64,000 bases of DNA from SG8-4 sp964598225 (GCA_964598225.1 CAZRBG010000025.1:8191-72190); one strand, 5' to 3'. Positions 7,006 to 14,662 are shown, counted from the first letter of the stretch. Translations and numbers: made by a program. The notes: generated by a model from the sequence alone, not told the origin.

Positions 7006-8202
7006 TTAATCCCCCACTTTTAGTGGTGGTAGGGAAGGACTTTCCCGTCTATACCCTTCCCACCTTTGCCGCAGTTCCCAGACAAAATACAATTTGGCAT
7101 GCCCTCGTTTGTGTTTTTGGACCGTCCGTGGCAACGCAATTTTTCCTCTCCGGTTATATGTATGAAGCCGCTCCGCCATCGCTGTTGTATCGTCGTCTTT
7201 TTTCACTGCACATTCTTGAATAATGAAATTTGCTAACGTGGTAGACTTTTTCGGTTCTGATTTTTTGCCTTTGCCGTCCGCGGCCGCTTGCCGCCTCGCT
7301 TGTTGCTCGGCTTCTCTACGTATCTTGGCCTGTGCTCTTTGCTCTACTATTCGCTGCACGGGCGCGCGGTATCGTATCTTGTGAGGGCCTGCATAAGGAT
7401 CATAAACAGGTTGTTTTGGACTTTCCCCTTCGTCTTTGGTCGCCAGTGAGAAGCCCTTTCCTGCAAGATCCTCCTGGCAGAATCCCCACAATACCCCGAC
7501 AGTCTCATACACCATGGGTTCATTGTCAAAATGAGGACCAAAAGAGTATTTGATATTGACTCCCGAATCGTGGAAAACAGGGTCAATGCACTCTTTTGTT
7601 TTCTCTATGATATTAGACCACATTTCATCGGTCACAAGCGACTTCGTTGCAAAGAGGTGGTCAAGCTTTATTCCAACCGCCAGGAAGATATGATCGAGAT
7701 CTTTGTTCGGCTCATAACTTTGGTGGTCGCCCTCGAAAAACGGCCACGGCTGTTTATTGCCGTCATTCGGAATCTCATAATCTACAATTTCCCGTATAGC
7801 CGCCCACTCTCGCTTGTGCCAGTATTCGAGTATGTCCGCCTTCGTGATCCGGACGAAGCGTGCCGTCCATGATTCTCGCAATTTATCATAGATGGCTGGC
7901 CACGCCCGAACTTCTTTTTTCAGGGCGTCTACATGGCTCTGCTGAAGCGCCTCAACAGCATGGCTGAACGTATACCGGGCAAAATCGACAGAGTCAATCC
8001 CGGATTGCCTGAGACGCCTTAGCATCTTGTCATAGGCGAATTGTGATGGCAGGGACTTGTATATATCCTCAAACCGAATTCGCAATACGAAAAGCTCTTC
8101 CTTCGTTGTGGTATGCTCTTCATCGTTCTCGGGATCGAACGGGTACTTGTCAACCTTGACTCCTGTCGCTTTCTGTGGTTTGCTTTTTTTGCGTTTTGCC
8201 AT
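7006..8202 (-). CDS. Phage-type protein of unknown function, 398 residues
   Basis: Starts MAKRKKSKPQKATG, a basic tail, followed by a folded helical region (residues 30-260) with many Trp and His residues (YWHKREWAAIREIVDYEIP, EMWSNIIEKTKECID). Residues about 285-320 are Ala/Arg/Gln-rich and probably coiled (VEQRAQAKIRREAEQQARRQ), followed by a basic linker. The last 80 residues resemble a small DNA-binding or HTH domain (TTLANFIIQECAVKKDDDTTAMAERLHTYNRRGKIALPRTVQKHKRGHAKLYFVWELRQRW). The overall plan fits a replication or regulatory protein of the element, but I do not recognise it. It is the longest unexplained gene here. Confidence 0.6.
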   Translation of the reverse strand: MAKRKKSKPQKATGVKVDKYPFDPENDEEHTTTKEELFVLRIRFEDIYKSLPSQFAYDKMLRRLRQSGIDSVDFARYTFSHAVEALQQSHVDALKKEVRAWPAIYDKLRESWTARFVRITKADILEYWHKREWAAIREIVDYEIPNDGNKQPWPFFEGDHQSYEPNKDLDHIFLAVGIKLDHLFATKSLVTDEMWSNIIEKTKECIDPVFHDSGVNIKYSFGPHFDNEPMVYETVGVLWGFCQEDLAGKGFSLATKDEGESPKQPVYDPYAGPHKIRYRAPVQRIVEQRAQAKIRREAEQQARRQAAADGKGKKSEPKKSTTLANFIIQECAVKKDDDTTAMAERLHTYNRRGKIALPRTVQKHKRGHAKLYFVWELRQRWEGYRRESPSLPPLKVGD

Positions 8203-8310
8203 TGTTCGTCACTCCATAAAGTTCGGGCCGGTCCGAGCAAACAGCGCTGGAGTGACGGTTCGTGCTGCCCGCTCAGACCTTGCCGGGAGCTACCCGGCGA
8301 ACCCGATTGT

Positions 8311-8781
8311 TCACTTGTCATTATTCCGCACGATCCGGCCGGATTCAGCCACCTTCACGCGGCCGGTGAGGCGGACCATGCAGCGGCCGCGGTCGCTGCG
8401 GCGGCGGTCGATGAGGCCCCGGCGCTCCAGGCGCCTCAGCGATCGATGCAGCGATGTCCGCCCTGAGCCGGTCTTATTGCTGCTGAGGGCCACTGCAGCG
8501 CACCACTGGCCGATTTTGTCGTCGCCGGTCCGCTCAGCGATACGCCGCAAATAACCCCTCTGCTGCTCGCTCAGGCTGCCGAGCGGATTATCGTAAGGTC
8601 TTTGACTCGGTCCCAGGAGCCGCTCGCAAGTGCGGCAGCGATTCTCCATATCGAGCCGCTTGAACCGCGTCGGTGAACACAGACTCAGGCTGATCCCCCG
8701 CACGCGGCACAGAGGCTCAGAATCACGCCTCACGTGCCATTTGCCGAACGTGTAATCTTGATTGTTGATCGTCGTTTCCAT
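8311..8781 (-). CDS. Winged-helix DNA-binding protein
   Basis: 156 residues. Residues 48-55 contain CRTCERLLG, a partial Cys pair. From about 70 a winged helix is likely: LSEQQRGYLRRIAERTG, then GSGRTSLHRSLRRLERRGLIDRRRSDRGRCMVRLTGRVKV. The RRLERRGLIDRR turn resembles the recognition helix and wing of MarR/phage-replication winged helices, and echoes AHLERRNLVRRG in the protein at 6167-6535. Probably a transcription or replication factor of the element. Confidence 0.5.
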   Translation of the reverse strand: METTINNQDYTFGKWHVRRDSEPLCRVRGISLSLCSPTRFKRLDMENRCRTCERLLGPSQRPYDNPLGSLSEQQRGYLRRIAERTGDDKIGQWCAAVALSSNKTGSGRTSLHRSLRRLERRGLIDRRRSDRGRCMVRLTGRVKVAESGRIVRNNDK

Positions 8782-8838
8782 CGTTCAAAAAGCACTAGGG
8801 CCGGCCGGATACCCGCCACGACCGGCCCCGGGCACAAT

Positions 8839-9396
8839 TCACAGAATCTCATTCATTGACCGGGCCTTGTCGTGTGCCTCCATCAAAAACGCGAGGTCCG
8901 GTTCTTCTCTGAGAACATCAATGTCCACAGTTTCAAGATTGTCGATCAGGCTCCCATAATTCGTGGGCGGGTTCGTCACTCCGTCAATCTGTGATAGCTC
9001 ACGGTAAACTGACAGAATTGCCTTTGTTCGTTCGTCCAAATCCTGAAAGATACTTTGAATCTTGTGTTGTGATTCATAAAGACACTCTTCCGCCAACCGA
9101 ACATCGTTCACAATCATTATCGCCGCTCTCAATAGAGCGATTTTGTCAGTGTGATAATCCAATTCGTGTATACAGCGGCGCACAAGCTTCTTTAGCGTCA
9201 TAAAAGCCAGAGATTCCGGATCGTAGTCGGGCCGGTTCTTGGCCACGCGAACGGCGGTCTCTATCGCTGCCTTTTCGTCGCCGGCTTCAATCTCCGGCAA
9301 AATCTGGCCCAGGATTTCAACAACCCATTTCATGCCCGTGCTTGACCACGGGATAGTCCTCAACAAATCTTGAACAGCATCTTTTTCCACCTGCAT
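8839..9396 (-). CDS. Helical protein, function unknown
   Basis: 185 residues, predicted nearly all-helical and acidic. No signal peptide, membrane segment or catalytic motif. It begins 13 bases after the stop of the 206-residue gene and presumably shares its transcript. I do not recognise a family. GGAGG is present before ATG at 9396. Confidence 0.5.
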   Translation of the reverse strand: MQVEKDAVQDLLRTIPWSSTGMKWVVEILGQILPEIEAGDEKAAIETAVRVAKNRPDYDPESLAFMTLKKLVRRCIHELDYHTDKIALLRAAIMIVNDVRLAEECLYESQHKIQSIFQDLDERTKAILSVYRELSQIDGVTNPPTNYGSLIDNLETVDIDVLREEPDLAFLMEAHDKARSMNEIL

Positions 9397-9409
9397 GCTA
9401 GACCTCCTC

Positions 9410-10030
9410 TCACATCAGCTCTGATGAAAGCATCGCCTCGCAGGCGACGCCGACAAGAAGCATTTCCTGCGGGCCGACCGCCTCGGGACTCTTGACCGCC
9501 GCAAGCACGTCGGCTTTGAAGCGGTCGATTATGCCGTAGGCAAAGTCGGCCGTCTTGTGATCGGATAGGCAGTACTCGCCGAGCAACACAACCGCCAGTT
9601 TAGAGGCAAAGTCACGATCAAGGAGCCATTCCCGGACGATCTTCTGCGTGTGTTCGGCGGGGCTGATCGCCGGCTCGTCGGCCGGCTCTTTCGGTCCGTC
9701 CGGAGCAGATTCCTTTTTCTGTGCCTGGCCGCCATGCCGCCGCCAGACGTCGAGTAGCTTGTGCACCTCAAGGATCACTTCAGAATCTTCCTGAACGCTA
9801 TCTTCCCAACCAACGCGATCCACATAAGGCCCGACGCAAGTCCGCAATATCGACCTTATCTGTTCGGCCAAAGGCCCTCCGGTTGCGGCAAGCTCCGCAA
9901 TAACGAATTCGGCAATCAGCCCCGGCAGGCACTCGCGGTCGATATATTTCCGCAAGACCTCAATCGCCCGATCCTCCTTTTTGGCTTCACTCTCCTGTAC
10001 TGTGGTTTTTGTTTCTTCTATGCTTCCCAT
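9410..10030 (-). CDS. Helical protein, function unknown
   Basis: 206 residues, acidic, mostly helical, with a charged low-complexity linker around residues 105-125 (GGQAQKKESAPDGPKEPADEPA). No motif recognised. The start at 10030 is firm: AAGGAG seven bases upstream. It is the first gene of a minus-strand run that follows the large inverted repeat (10066-10170) and cos-like copy 2 (10230-10309), so those elements may control it. Confidence 0.55.
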   Translation of the reverse strand: MGSIEETKTTVQESEAKKEDRAIEVLRKYIDRECLPGLIAEFVIAELAATGGPLAEQIRSILRTCVGPYVDRVGWEDSVQEDSEVILEVHKLLDVWRRHGGQAQKKESAPDGPKEPADEPAISPAEHTQKIVREWLLDRDFASKLAVVLLGEYCLSDHKTADFAYGIIDRFKADVLAAVKSPEAVGPQEMLLVGVACEAMLSSELM

Positions 10031-10065
10031 GATGTTCTCCTTTCAGAGAAAATGAGCGGCCCGGG

Positions 10066-10170
10066 CTATGGACACGCATAGGTGCGGAGGTCTTTACAGA
10101 TACTCCTACCCGGGCCATGATTGGCTTGAATTGAATTGAATTGATATTTTGCACCTATGCGTTTCCATAG
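10066..10170. repeat. 20-bp inverted repeat with TTGAA tandem repeat in its loop
   Basis: The arms 10066-10085 and 10151-10170 are complementary at 19 of 20 positions and enclose 65 bases. The loop holds tandem TTGAA units (about 10125-10143) and an inner CCCGGGC. The repeat lies between cos-like copy 2 and the ribosome site of the 206-residue gene. It could be a replication origin, an operator or a cruciform; nothing in the sequence decides. Confidence 0.6.
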
Positions 10171-10229
10171 CATGAATTATCCCCGATCCGCCCGCCCTCG
10201 CAAGGGAAAAATGAGAAAAAACGTAAAAT

Positions 10230-10309
10230 CCGGAAAATTTTTCAATGGCCACACGAAAACGGTAGTAGGTTGAGCCGTCAAGTGCGATGGTGCGGGAAGG
10301 ACCCGCAAC
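10230..10309 (-). other. cos-like site, copy 2, closest to lambda cos
   Basis: Read on the minus strand: GCGGGTCCTTCC (10306-10295), 21 bases, TCAACCTACT (10273-10264), TTTTCG (10259-10254), then TGAAAAATTTTCCGG (10244-10230). From memory, lambda has GGGTCCTTTCCGG (cosQ), cosN ending in CGGG, TTTTCGC, then TGAAAATTTTCCGG with nearly the same spacing (48 versus 45 bases from GGGTCC to TTTTCG). Order and spacing agree, so a functional packaging site is likely. Together with the inverted repeat it accounts for the gene-free stretch 10031-10336. Confidence 0.65.
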
Positions 10310-10336
10310 TTTTTCCGAACTTTTTCTCTTGTTTTT

Positions 10337-10362
10337 TAGTATCAATATTGCTACTATATAAT
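10337..10362 (+). promoter_or_regulatory. hicAB operator palindrome and -10 box
   Basis: TAGTATCAATATTGCTACTA (10337-10356) is a near-perfect 20-base palindrome with one mismatched pair, followed at once by TATAAT (10357-10362). A -35-like TTTTTA lies about 18 bases before the -10. A palindrome between the promoter elements is the expected place for the HicB antitoxin, or the HicAB complex, to repress its own operon. The ATG of hicA lies one base after the -10 box, too close for ordinary initiation from it, so the true promoter may be slightly different. Confidence 0.5.
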
Positions 10363-10363
10363 C

Positions 10364-10630
10364 ATGGCAAAGGCACGGATAGCCGATATCGTTCAGGGAA
10401 TGAGAAACAATCCGGCAGGGATACGGTTCAAGGACCGCTGCCGGGTCTGTGAGCATTATTTCGGGCAAGCCCGGCAAAGCAGCGGCAGCCATAGGATATA
10501 CCGTATGCCGTGGCCGGGGGAGCCGAGAGTGAATATCCAGAATGACAAGGGCCGGGCAAAGGCTTACCAGGTCCGGCAGGTGCTCAAAGCGATTCAGAGG
10601 CTTGAAGATGAAGCAGCAAGCAAAGACTGA
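10364..10630 (+). CDS. hicA: HicA-family mRNA interferase toxin
   Basis: 88 residues. The dsRBD-like HicA fold is visible: ADIVQGMRNNPAGIRFKDRCRVCEHYFG, then the catalytic His in GSHRIYRMPWPGEPRVNIQN and the C-terminal helix KAYQVRQVLKAIQRLEDE. HicA cleaves mRNA in the cytoplasm and is neutralised by HicB, whose gene overlaps it by 23 bases. Toxin-antitoxin cargo is typical of integrative elements and would stabilise this one. This pair is the only clear plus-strand operon in the element. Confidence 0.9.
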   Translation: MAKARIADIVQGMRNNPAGIRFKDRCRVCEHYFGQARQSSGSHRIYRMPWPGEPRVNIQNDKGRAKAYQVRQVLKAIQRLEDEAASKD

Positions 10631-10940
10631 CCATTATACGTATCGGGTGATTTGGTCCGAAGAGGACGCTCAATGCGTCGGCCTCTGTGCGGAGTTTCCG
10701 AGCCTGAGCCATTTGGCCGGGACGCCGGAAAAGGCTCTACGCGGGATCCGCAAAGTTGTTGCCGACGTGATCGAGAATATGGCGGCCAGCGGTGAATCGA
10801 TTCCCGAGCCGCTTAGCTCTCGCCAGTTCAGCGGCAAGTTTATGGTCCGCGTTCCCCCTGAAGTACATCGCCAGCTCGCAATGGAAGCCGCTGAAGAAAA
10901 TATCAGCCTGAATCGACTTGTCAGCGCCAAGCTGGCTTGA
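10608..10940 (+). CDS. hicB: HicB-family antitoxin
   Basis: 110 residues from MKQQAKTD. The N-terminal partial RNase H-like fold of HicB is clear (YTYRVIWSEEDAQCVGLCAEFPSLSHLAGTPEKALRGIRKVVADVIENM). It is followed by a ribbon-helix-helix DNA-binding tail (FMVRVPPEVHRQLAMEAAEENISLNRLVSAKLA). It should bind HicA and repress the operon at the palindrome upstream. The start at 10608 lies inside hicA, giving the usual overlapping arrangement. Confidence 0.9.
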   Translation: MKQQAKTDHYTYRVIWSEEDAQCVGLCAEFPSLSHLAGTPEKALRGIRKVVADVIENMAASGESIPEPLSSRQFSGKFMVRVPPEVHRQLAMEAAEENISLNRLVSAKLA

Positions 10941-11341
10941 CTCCGCCGCTCACAGGGCCACACAGGGCCTCGAATCGGCACATCCCAAAATCAGCCCCCG
11001 ACTGCTCGATTTGGGCTTACGAGGATCGCCCACAAGCCACGATCTCGAGTCGACGCGACCTGTACCGGAAAACCGCTACTTTAGCGCTCAGATAGAAACT
11101 GCAGCTGCCGCCCGTAAGGCCGCCGGCGGTTGTCAACGAGACAGTGCGCGCCGCCAGAGACTTTCTTGATGGTGAAATTGCGAAGTATGAGACGTGGGAA
11201 GCGTTTAGGTCTAATAAATCCATTAGACCTATAATCAAAACTGAGCCAGAATTTCGCAGCATCAAGGGTAAAGGCGTTGGCCAGACCACGATCCTGAAAT
11301 TCCTGGGCGCCAACTGGAAACAGTGGATGGTGCAGTTGGTG
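10941..11341. other. Region without a confident gene; possible gene remnant on +
   Basis: A plus-strand frame from GTG at 11144 encodes AARDFLDGEIAKYETWEAFRSNKSIRPIIKTEPEFRSIKGKGVG..., which looks protein-like for about 60 codons but then degenerates into the antisense of the 78-residue gene. The frame is open only from about 11095 after a TAG. It may be the remnant of a phage gene; I cannot name it. Bases 10941-11094 hold no open frame I can support. Confidence 0.3.
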
Positions 11342-11578
11342 TTATTCCGCTCGGGATCCACGCCGCCAGAGGCGCCAGCCCTCGACGGCCAGTGCAATGA
11401 AAACCAGATCCCGGATGCACATACCGACAACGCCGCAATGAGCGTGGACGATCAAGTGAAGGCTGTTCGATAGAATCCAGGGGCCGAAACACCAAATGCA
11501 CCGCCGATTATTGAGAATAACTCCGGCAACGGCAAGTGCGGTCCCTATCATCGCGAATATTTCAAGTTTTGTGTTCAT
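11342..11578 (-). CDS. Small membrane protein, phage PnuC-like fragment family
   Basis: 78 residues with about three hydrophobic helices (LEIFAMIGTALAVAGVILN, WCFGPWILSNSLHLIVHAHC, MCIRDLVFIALAVEGWRLW). The spacing and the NRRCIWCFGPWILSN motif match small proteins in phages and prophages that resemble part of PnuC transporters. Their function is not established; roles in lysis or host membrane modification are speculation. It precedes no clear lysis cassette. Confidence 0.6.
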   Translation of the reverse strand: MNTKLEIFAMIGTALAVAGVILNNRRCIWCFGPWILSNSLHLIVHAHCGVVGMCIRDLVFIALAVEGWRLWRRGSRAE

Positions 11579-11710
11579 GCTCAGAGACGCCCCAGATTCG
11601 CCTGTGAGCGACGATCCCCTTCCCCTTGAGGCGTCTATGGGTTGCCACGGCCTCTGACAGCCCAGAATAGCTGTGCCCTCGCGAACGTGTGCCCTACGTT
11701 TGCCGCTCTA

Positions 11711-12127
11711 TCAGCCATCGGCGCGATCCGCCTCGGATTTTAGCTGCTCGATTTCGCTGTAGATATCCTGCAACCGCTTTCTCGCTCTTCGAAGGTTTTG
11801 AAGCGCCGGTTCGTTTTCTTCCTTCAAGGCAATTCTGCAAAGCCGGTCATGCTCGGACTTGATCTGCTTCAGGCGCTTGAACAGCCCGTGGGCCTCGGCA
11901 AACAACCCCTCAGCCTCTTCAAATCCAGCGGCAACGTGAGCCAGGGCCTCTTTTGTTTGCCGCTTGAGATCTCGGTATGCAGCCAACCTGGATCTCGCCA
12001 TTACTGTTGTACTCTCTACTTGCTCTTTCAAGGCGTCGATCGCAGCTTCTAGGCTCTCTAATGACTTAGCATGCCGGTTTATCTGTATGCCAAAATCTAC
12101 CATATCGCTTTTCCGCTCGGCGCTCAT
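11711..12127 (-). CDS. Coiled-coil protein of the tail region, function unknown
   Basis: 138 residues from MSAERKSDMVDFG, predicted coiled coil throughout (SLESLEAAIDALKEQVESTTVMARSRLAAYRDLKRQTKEAL...). The start at 12127 overlaps the stop of the upstream 91-residue gene (ATGA). It lies downstream of the tape-measure gene, where tail assembly or host-interaction proteins often sit, but the sequence does not show a specific role. Confidence 0.55.
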   Translation of the reverse strand: MSAERKSDMVDFGIQINRHAKSLESLEAAIDALKEQVESTTVMARSRLAAYRDLKRQTKEALAHVAAGFEEAEGLFAEAHGLFKRLKQIKSEHDRLCRIALKEENEPALQNLRRARKRLQDIYSEIEQLKSEADRADG

Positions 12128-12399
12128 CCGGCCTTTCTCGGCCCGCCAGGTCTGGGCCCAGGCCCGTCGGTATCTATCGTATCCACTTCGTCCTCGCTGC
12201 CGGCCTGAGAGTCGGCATCTATCCGTTTCAAATGTTGATCGGCCTGCTGCAGTACAACTCGTACATGCCACTGCCCGTCTTTATAGACTGGCTTATATTG
12301 AGTACTACAGATGGGAAAACCGATGTAGTTCTGAATGGTGACGACCAGGCCATCATAGGCCGAAGGCAGCTTCAAATTCCATTGTGTAGGCAGAGCCAT
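12124..12399 (-). CDS. Small phage protein, function unknown
   Basis: 91 residues. The N-terminal 55 residues look like beta-strands (WNLKLPSAYDGLVVTIQNYIGFPICSTQYKPVYKDGQWHVRVVLQQ), followed by an acidic disordered tail (SEDEVDTIDTDGPGPRPGG). It begins 4 bases after the tape-measure stop and overlaps the next gene by ATGA, so the three genes form one tail-type operon. Confidence 0.55.
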   Translation of the reverse strand: MALPTQWNLKLPSAYDGLVVTIQNYIGFPICSTQYKPVYKDGQWHVRVVLQQADQHLKRIDADSQAGSEDEVDTIDTDGPGPRPGGPRKAG

Positions 12400-12403
12400 T
12401 GTT

Positions 12404-14374
12404 CTAGATCCTCTCGACCGTATCTTTGATGCCCGTGCGCATGTCGCCTCCGCTGTAGATGTCGCCGACCACGATGTTTATTACTCGTTCGTTATCGTTG
12501 GCGGTCTGAGTGATGTCTTTGACTTCAAGAGGCTGCCCGTTGTTTTCGATATTGATATTAAATTTCACAGGCCCGCCGCCCGCTCTGCCTATGCCGGTAA
12601 GATCGTTCATCTGCTGCGGGGTCAAGACGTGCTCGTTGCGCTTCAGGATCGCGGGGATCTCACTACTGCCGCCGTGCAGCCTCGGAGCGCCGCTGAACGC
12701 CGACGCCGGCATTGCACGGACCGGGACGTCCGTCTTGCCGGCGATACCGCCGCCGTGAAAGACGAAGCCGCCCAGCGTGTTGAACGCCGCACCCGCTCCG
12801 GCGTTCCAGAGATGCATCATCTGCATCTGGGCCTGCATCTGCAGAAAACCGATTGCAGCGCGTTTGAAAAAGTTTTTCAAGGCGTCCTCGGCCGATTCGG
12901 TCCCGTCGATAAAGCCGTCCCACATCGTCACGAAGTCCCGCTCGACGGTGTCCTGGTAGCTGGCCACGATGGAGACGAACTTTTCCTGCCGAACCTCCAT
13001 TTCAGACAGGCCGCGGCCCCAGAGTTCGGTCCGCCGATCCATGGCTCGATCCCAGATATTGACGTGGCGCTTAGCGAGATCCTCGCTTTCAATGACAAAC
13101 CCGCCCTCGACGGCCGCCATTTGCTGTGTGCCGGTCCTGCCGGCGCCGCCGAAATATCCGGCGAGCGTTGCCCCGCCTTCAGTGCCAGGGAAAGCGCCCT
13201 CATACCGGCGAACCGTTTTTATTGCATCCTCGATGCGTTTCTGTTCTATCTCTCTTTCTTTGTTGATCCGGCGACGCAGCCTCAACTGATCCTCGGCCTG
13301 TTTGAGCAGACGGTTATACAATTCGGGATCCTCCGGCGGGACTGTCCGAAATGCCGACGGGCCAAATCCTCGGTTTTCAATCACCCGTTCAGTCCATGCG
13401 TCCCTATCGCCGGTTCTACGCCTGTATAAATCGCGGGCAAGTTTCTGGGCATCTTGGCTCACAGTATCGTCAGTACGCACCCCATCTACAATAGTCATTG
13501 CAGCCTGCAATGTTTCCGGCAGCCGAATCATTTCTTTCATTCCGTCTGCCATCGTTTCGAAAAACCAGCCCCATGTACTTTTGTTGTCACGTATAGCATC
13601 GGCCGCATCCTGCAACTGATCGCTCAGTCCACCGCTTGCAGTTGCCCATTTCGTGAACGAGGTAGCGAGGTCCTCAACCATGGGAGCCAGCTCAATGGCG
13701 GCTGTGCGAAACACTCCGCCCATCGCCGATTGTAAGCGAGTCATCGCATCGTTTGCAGCTTCCACTTGCTTAGCTTCAAAACGGCTGAAGGTGATACCCA
13801 GTTTCTCCGCTTCACGTTGATATTCGCGTATGCCTGCGGATCCCTGATCGAACAAATTGAGCAGTTGCTGGCCCGATCTGCCGAACAAATAGTTTGCGGC
13901 GGCAGCTTTTTGCGATTGCGTCCCCAGTTGGTTAATTTGATCGGCAATGATCCCGATCAAGCTATCGGGTGATTTGTTTATTAGGTCCACGTAGCTCAGG
14001 CCCAGAGAGTCAAGCGCGTGTCTGGCCTGGCCGACGCCCATATCGACCTCGCCAAGACGACGGCTAAAGACCTCGAGGGACTTGTTGAGTGTGGCCGTCT
14101 CGACGCCGCTTATTTTGGCCGCGTGCTGCATGGCAACCAGGGACTCCGTGCCTATGCCGAGACGGTCCGACAGCTTGGCCGTCGAGTCGATGACGGCCAT
14201 CTGCTTTTTAACCATGTAGCCGAAGCCGCCCACTCCGGCTAATGCCAACGTCGCAGTTGCCATACGCCGGATGCCCCGGACTGTGTGTTGCAGGTCGCGG
14301 CGAAACCCGGCCATCGCACCCTTCGCTTTATTCTGGGCTGAAAACTCGGCTATGATTCGTCTACGATAGTCCAT
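12404..14374 (-). CDS. Tape-measure-like phage tail protein
   Basis: 656 residues. The N-terminus (AEFSAQNKAKGAMAGFRRDLQHTVRGIRRMATATLALAGVGGFGYMVKKQMAVIDSTAKLSDRLGIGTESL) is characteristic of siphophage tape-measure proteins. The middle is helical, and the C-terminus has the Gly-rich region and SEIPAILKRNEHVLTPQQMNDL motif typical of their ends. It sets tail length and passes through the membrane during injection. It is short for a tape measure (implying a short tail if functional) and lies directly against attR with no other tail structural gene, which is odd for a complete phage. AAGGAG supports the start. Confidence 0.8.
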   Translation of the reverse strand: MDYRRRIIAEFSAQNKAKGAMAGFRRDLQHTVRGIRRMATATLALAGVGGFGYMVKKQMAVIDSTAKLSDRLGIGTESLVAMQHAAKISGVETATLNKSLEVFSRRLGEVDMGVGQARHALDSLGLSYVDLINKSPDSLIGIIADQINQLGTQSQKAAAANYLFGRSGQQLLNLFDQGSAGIREYQREAEKLGITFSRFEAKQVEAANDAMTRLQSAMGGVFRTAAIELAPMVEDLATSFTKWATASGGLSDQLQDAADAIRDNKSTWGWFFETMADGMKEMIRLPETLQAAMTIVDGVRTDDTVSQDAQKLARDLYRRRTGDRDAWTERVIENRGFGPSAFRTVPPEDPELYNRLLKQAEDQLRLRRRINKEREIEQKRIEDAIKTVRRYEGAFPGTEGGATLAGYFGGAGRTGTQQMAAVEGGFVIESEDLAKRHVNIWDRAMDRRTELWGRGLSEMEVRQEKFVSIVASYQDTVERDFVTMWDGFIDGTESAEDALKNFFKRAAIGFLQMQAQMQMMHLWNAGAGAAFNTLGGFVFHGGGIAGKTDVPVRAMPASAFSGAPRLHGGSSEIPAILKRNEHVLTPQQMNDLTGIGRAGGGPVKFNINIENNGQPLEVKDITQTANDNERVINIVVGDIYSGGDMRTGIKDTVERI

Positions 14375-14406
14375 TTCCTAACTCCTTACTGAATGTCGCT
14401 CTGTTT

Positions 14407-14426
14407 CATACGTCAGTTGTACGTCA
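14407..14426 (+). repeat. TACGTCA pair beside attR
   Basis: Exact 20-base copy of 752-771, containing two TACGTCA motifs 11 bases apart. It lies 135 bases inside attR, while the left copy lies 81 bases inside attL. The likely role is an integrase arm site. Confidence 0.6.
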
Positions 14427-14560
14427 GTTTTTTTGTTGCGGCGTCTGCAATGCCCCTGCACGGAATCCGCAACCACTCTGCAATCATTTTGACCCGCTTT
14501 TCCATGCAAAAAAACGGGGTTAGAGGCATGAAGGGTAAGTACTTTTGGTCGAAAGCCAAT

Positions 14561-14604
14561 TTTGGGAGCAGGAGGCCGTAGGTTCAAATCCTATCACCCC
14601 GATT
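14561..14604 (+). repeat. attR (right copy of the 44-bp att repeat)
   Basis: Copy of the tRNA-Pro 3' half with one mismatch to attL (A14586 versus G652). It cannot form a complete tRNA because the 5' half is missing; it marks the right end of the element. Confidence 0.92.
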
Positions 14605-14662
14605 TAGGCGGGCTCGATTTGCGATTTTCACCAAGATGTTTCGCTTGAGGGCAAAAAGTATG

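Larger units (their letters stand above)
627..14604. mobile_element. Phage-derived integrative element in tRNA-Pro (satellite or reduced prophage)
   Basis: A 14-kb block is bounded by a 44-bp direct repeat of the tRNA-Pro 3' half. A tyrosine integrase sits just inside the left end, the usual layout of tRNA-integrated elements. Inside are an AlpA-like regulator, a Nu1/TerS-like protein, a tight cluster of small replication-type genes, HicAB, a tape-measure-like gene and two cos-like sites. Nearly all genes are on the minus strand; only hicAB is on the plus strand. I see no capsid, portal, protease, large terminase, lysis or tail-fibre gene. This suits either a phage satellite dependent on a helper or a prophage that has lost its morphogenesis block. 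Frameshifts in the integrase, a replication-type gene and a xis-like gene favour decay, although assembly errors at homopolymers remain possible. Confidence 0.88.

Noticed and set aside
10106..10492. A 128-codon minus frame over hicA and cos copy 2
   Set aside because: It covers the cos-like site and antisense hicA; no sign of a real protein.
14378..14587. A 69-codon frame ending inside attR
   Set aside because: It consists of the repeated arm-site sequence and the tRNA fragment; a chance frame.
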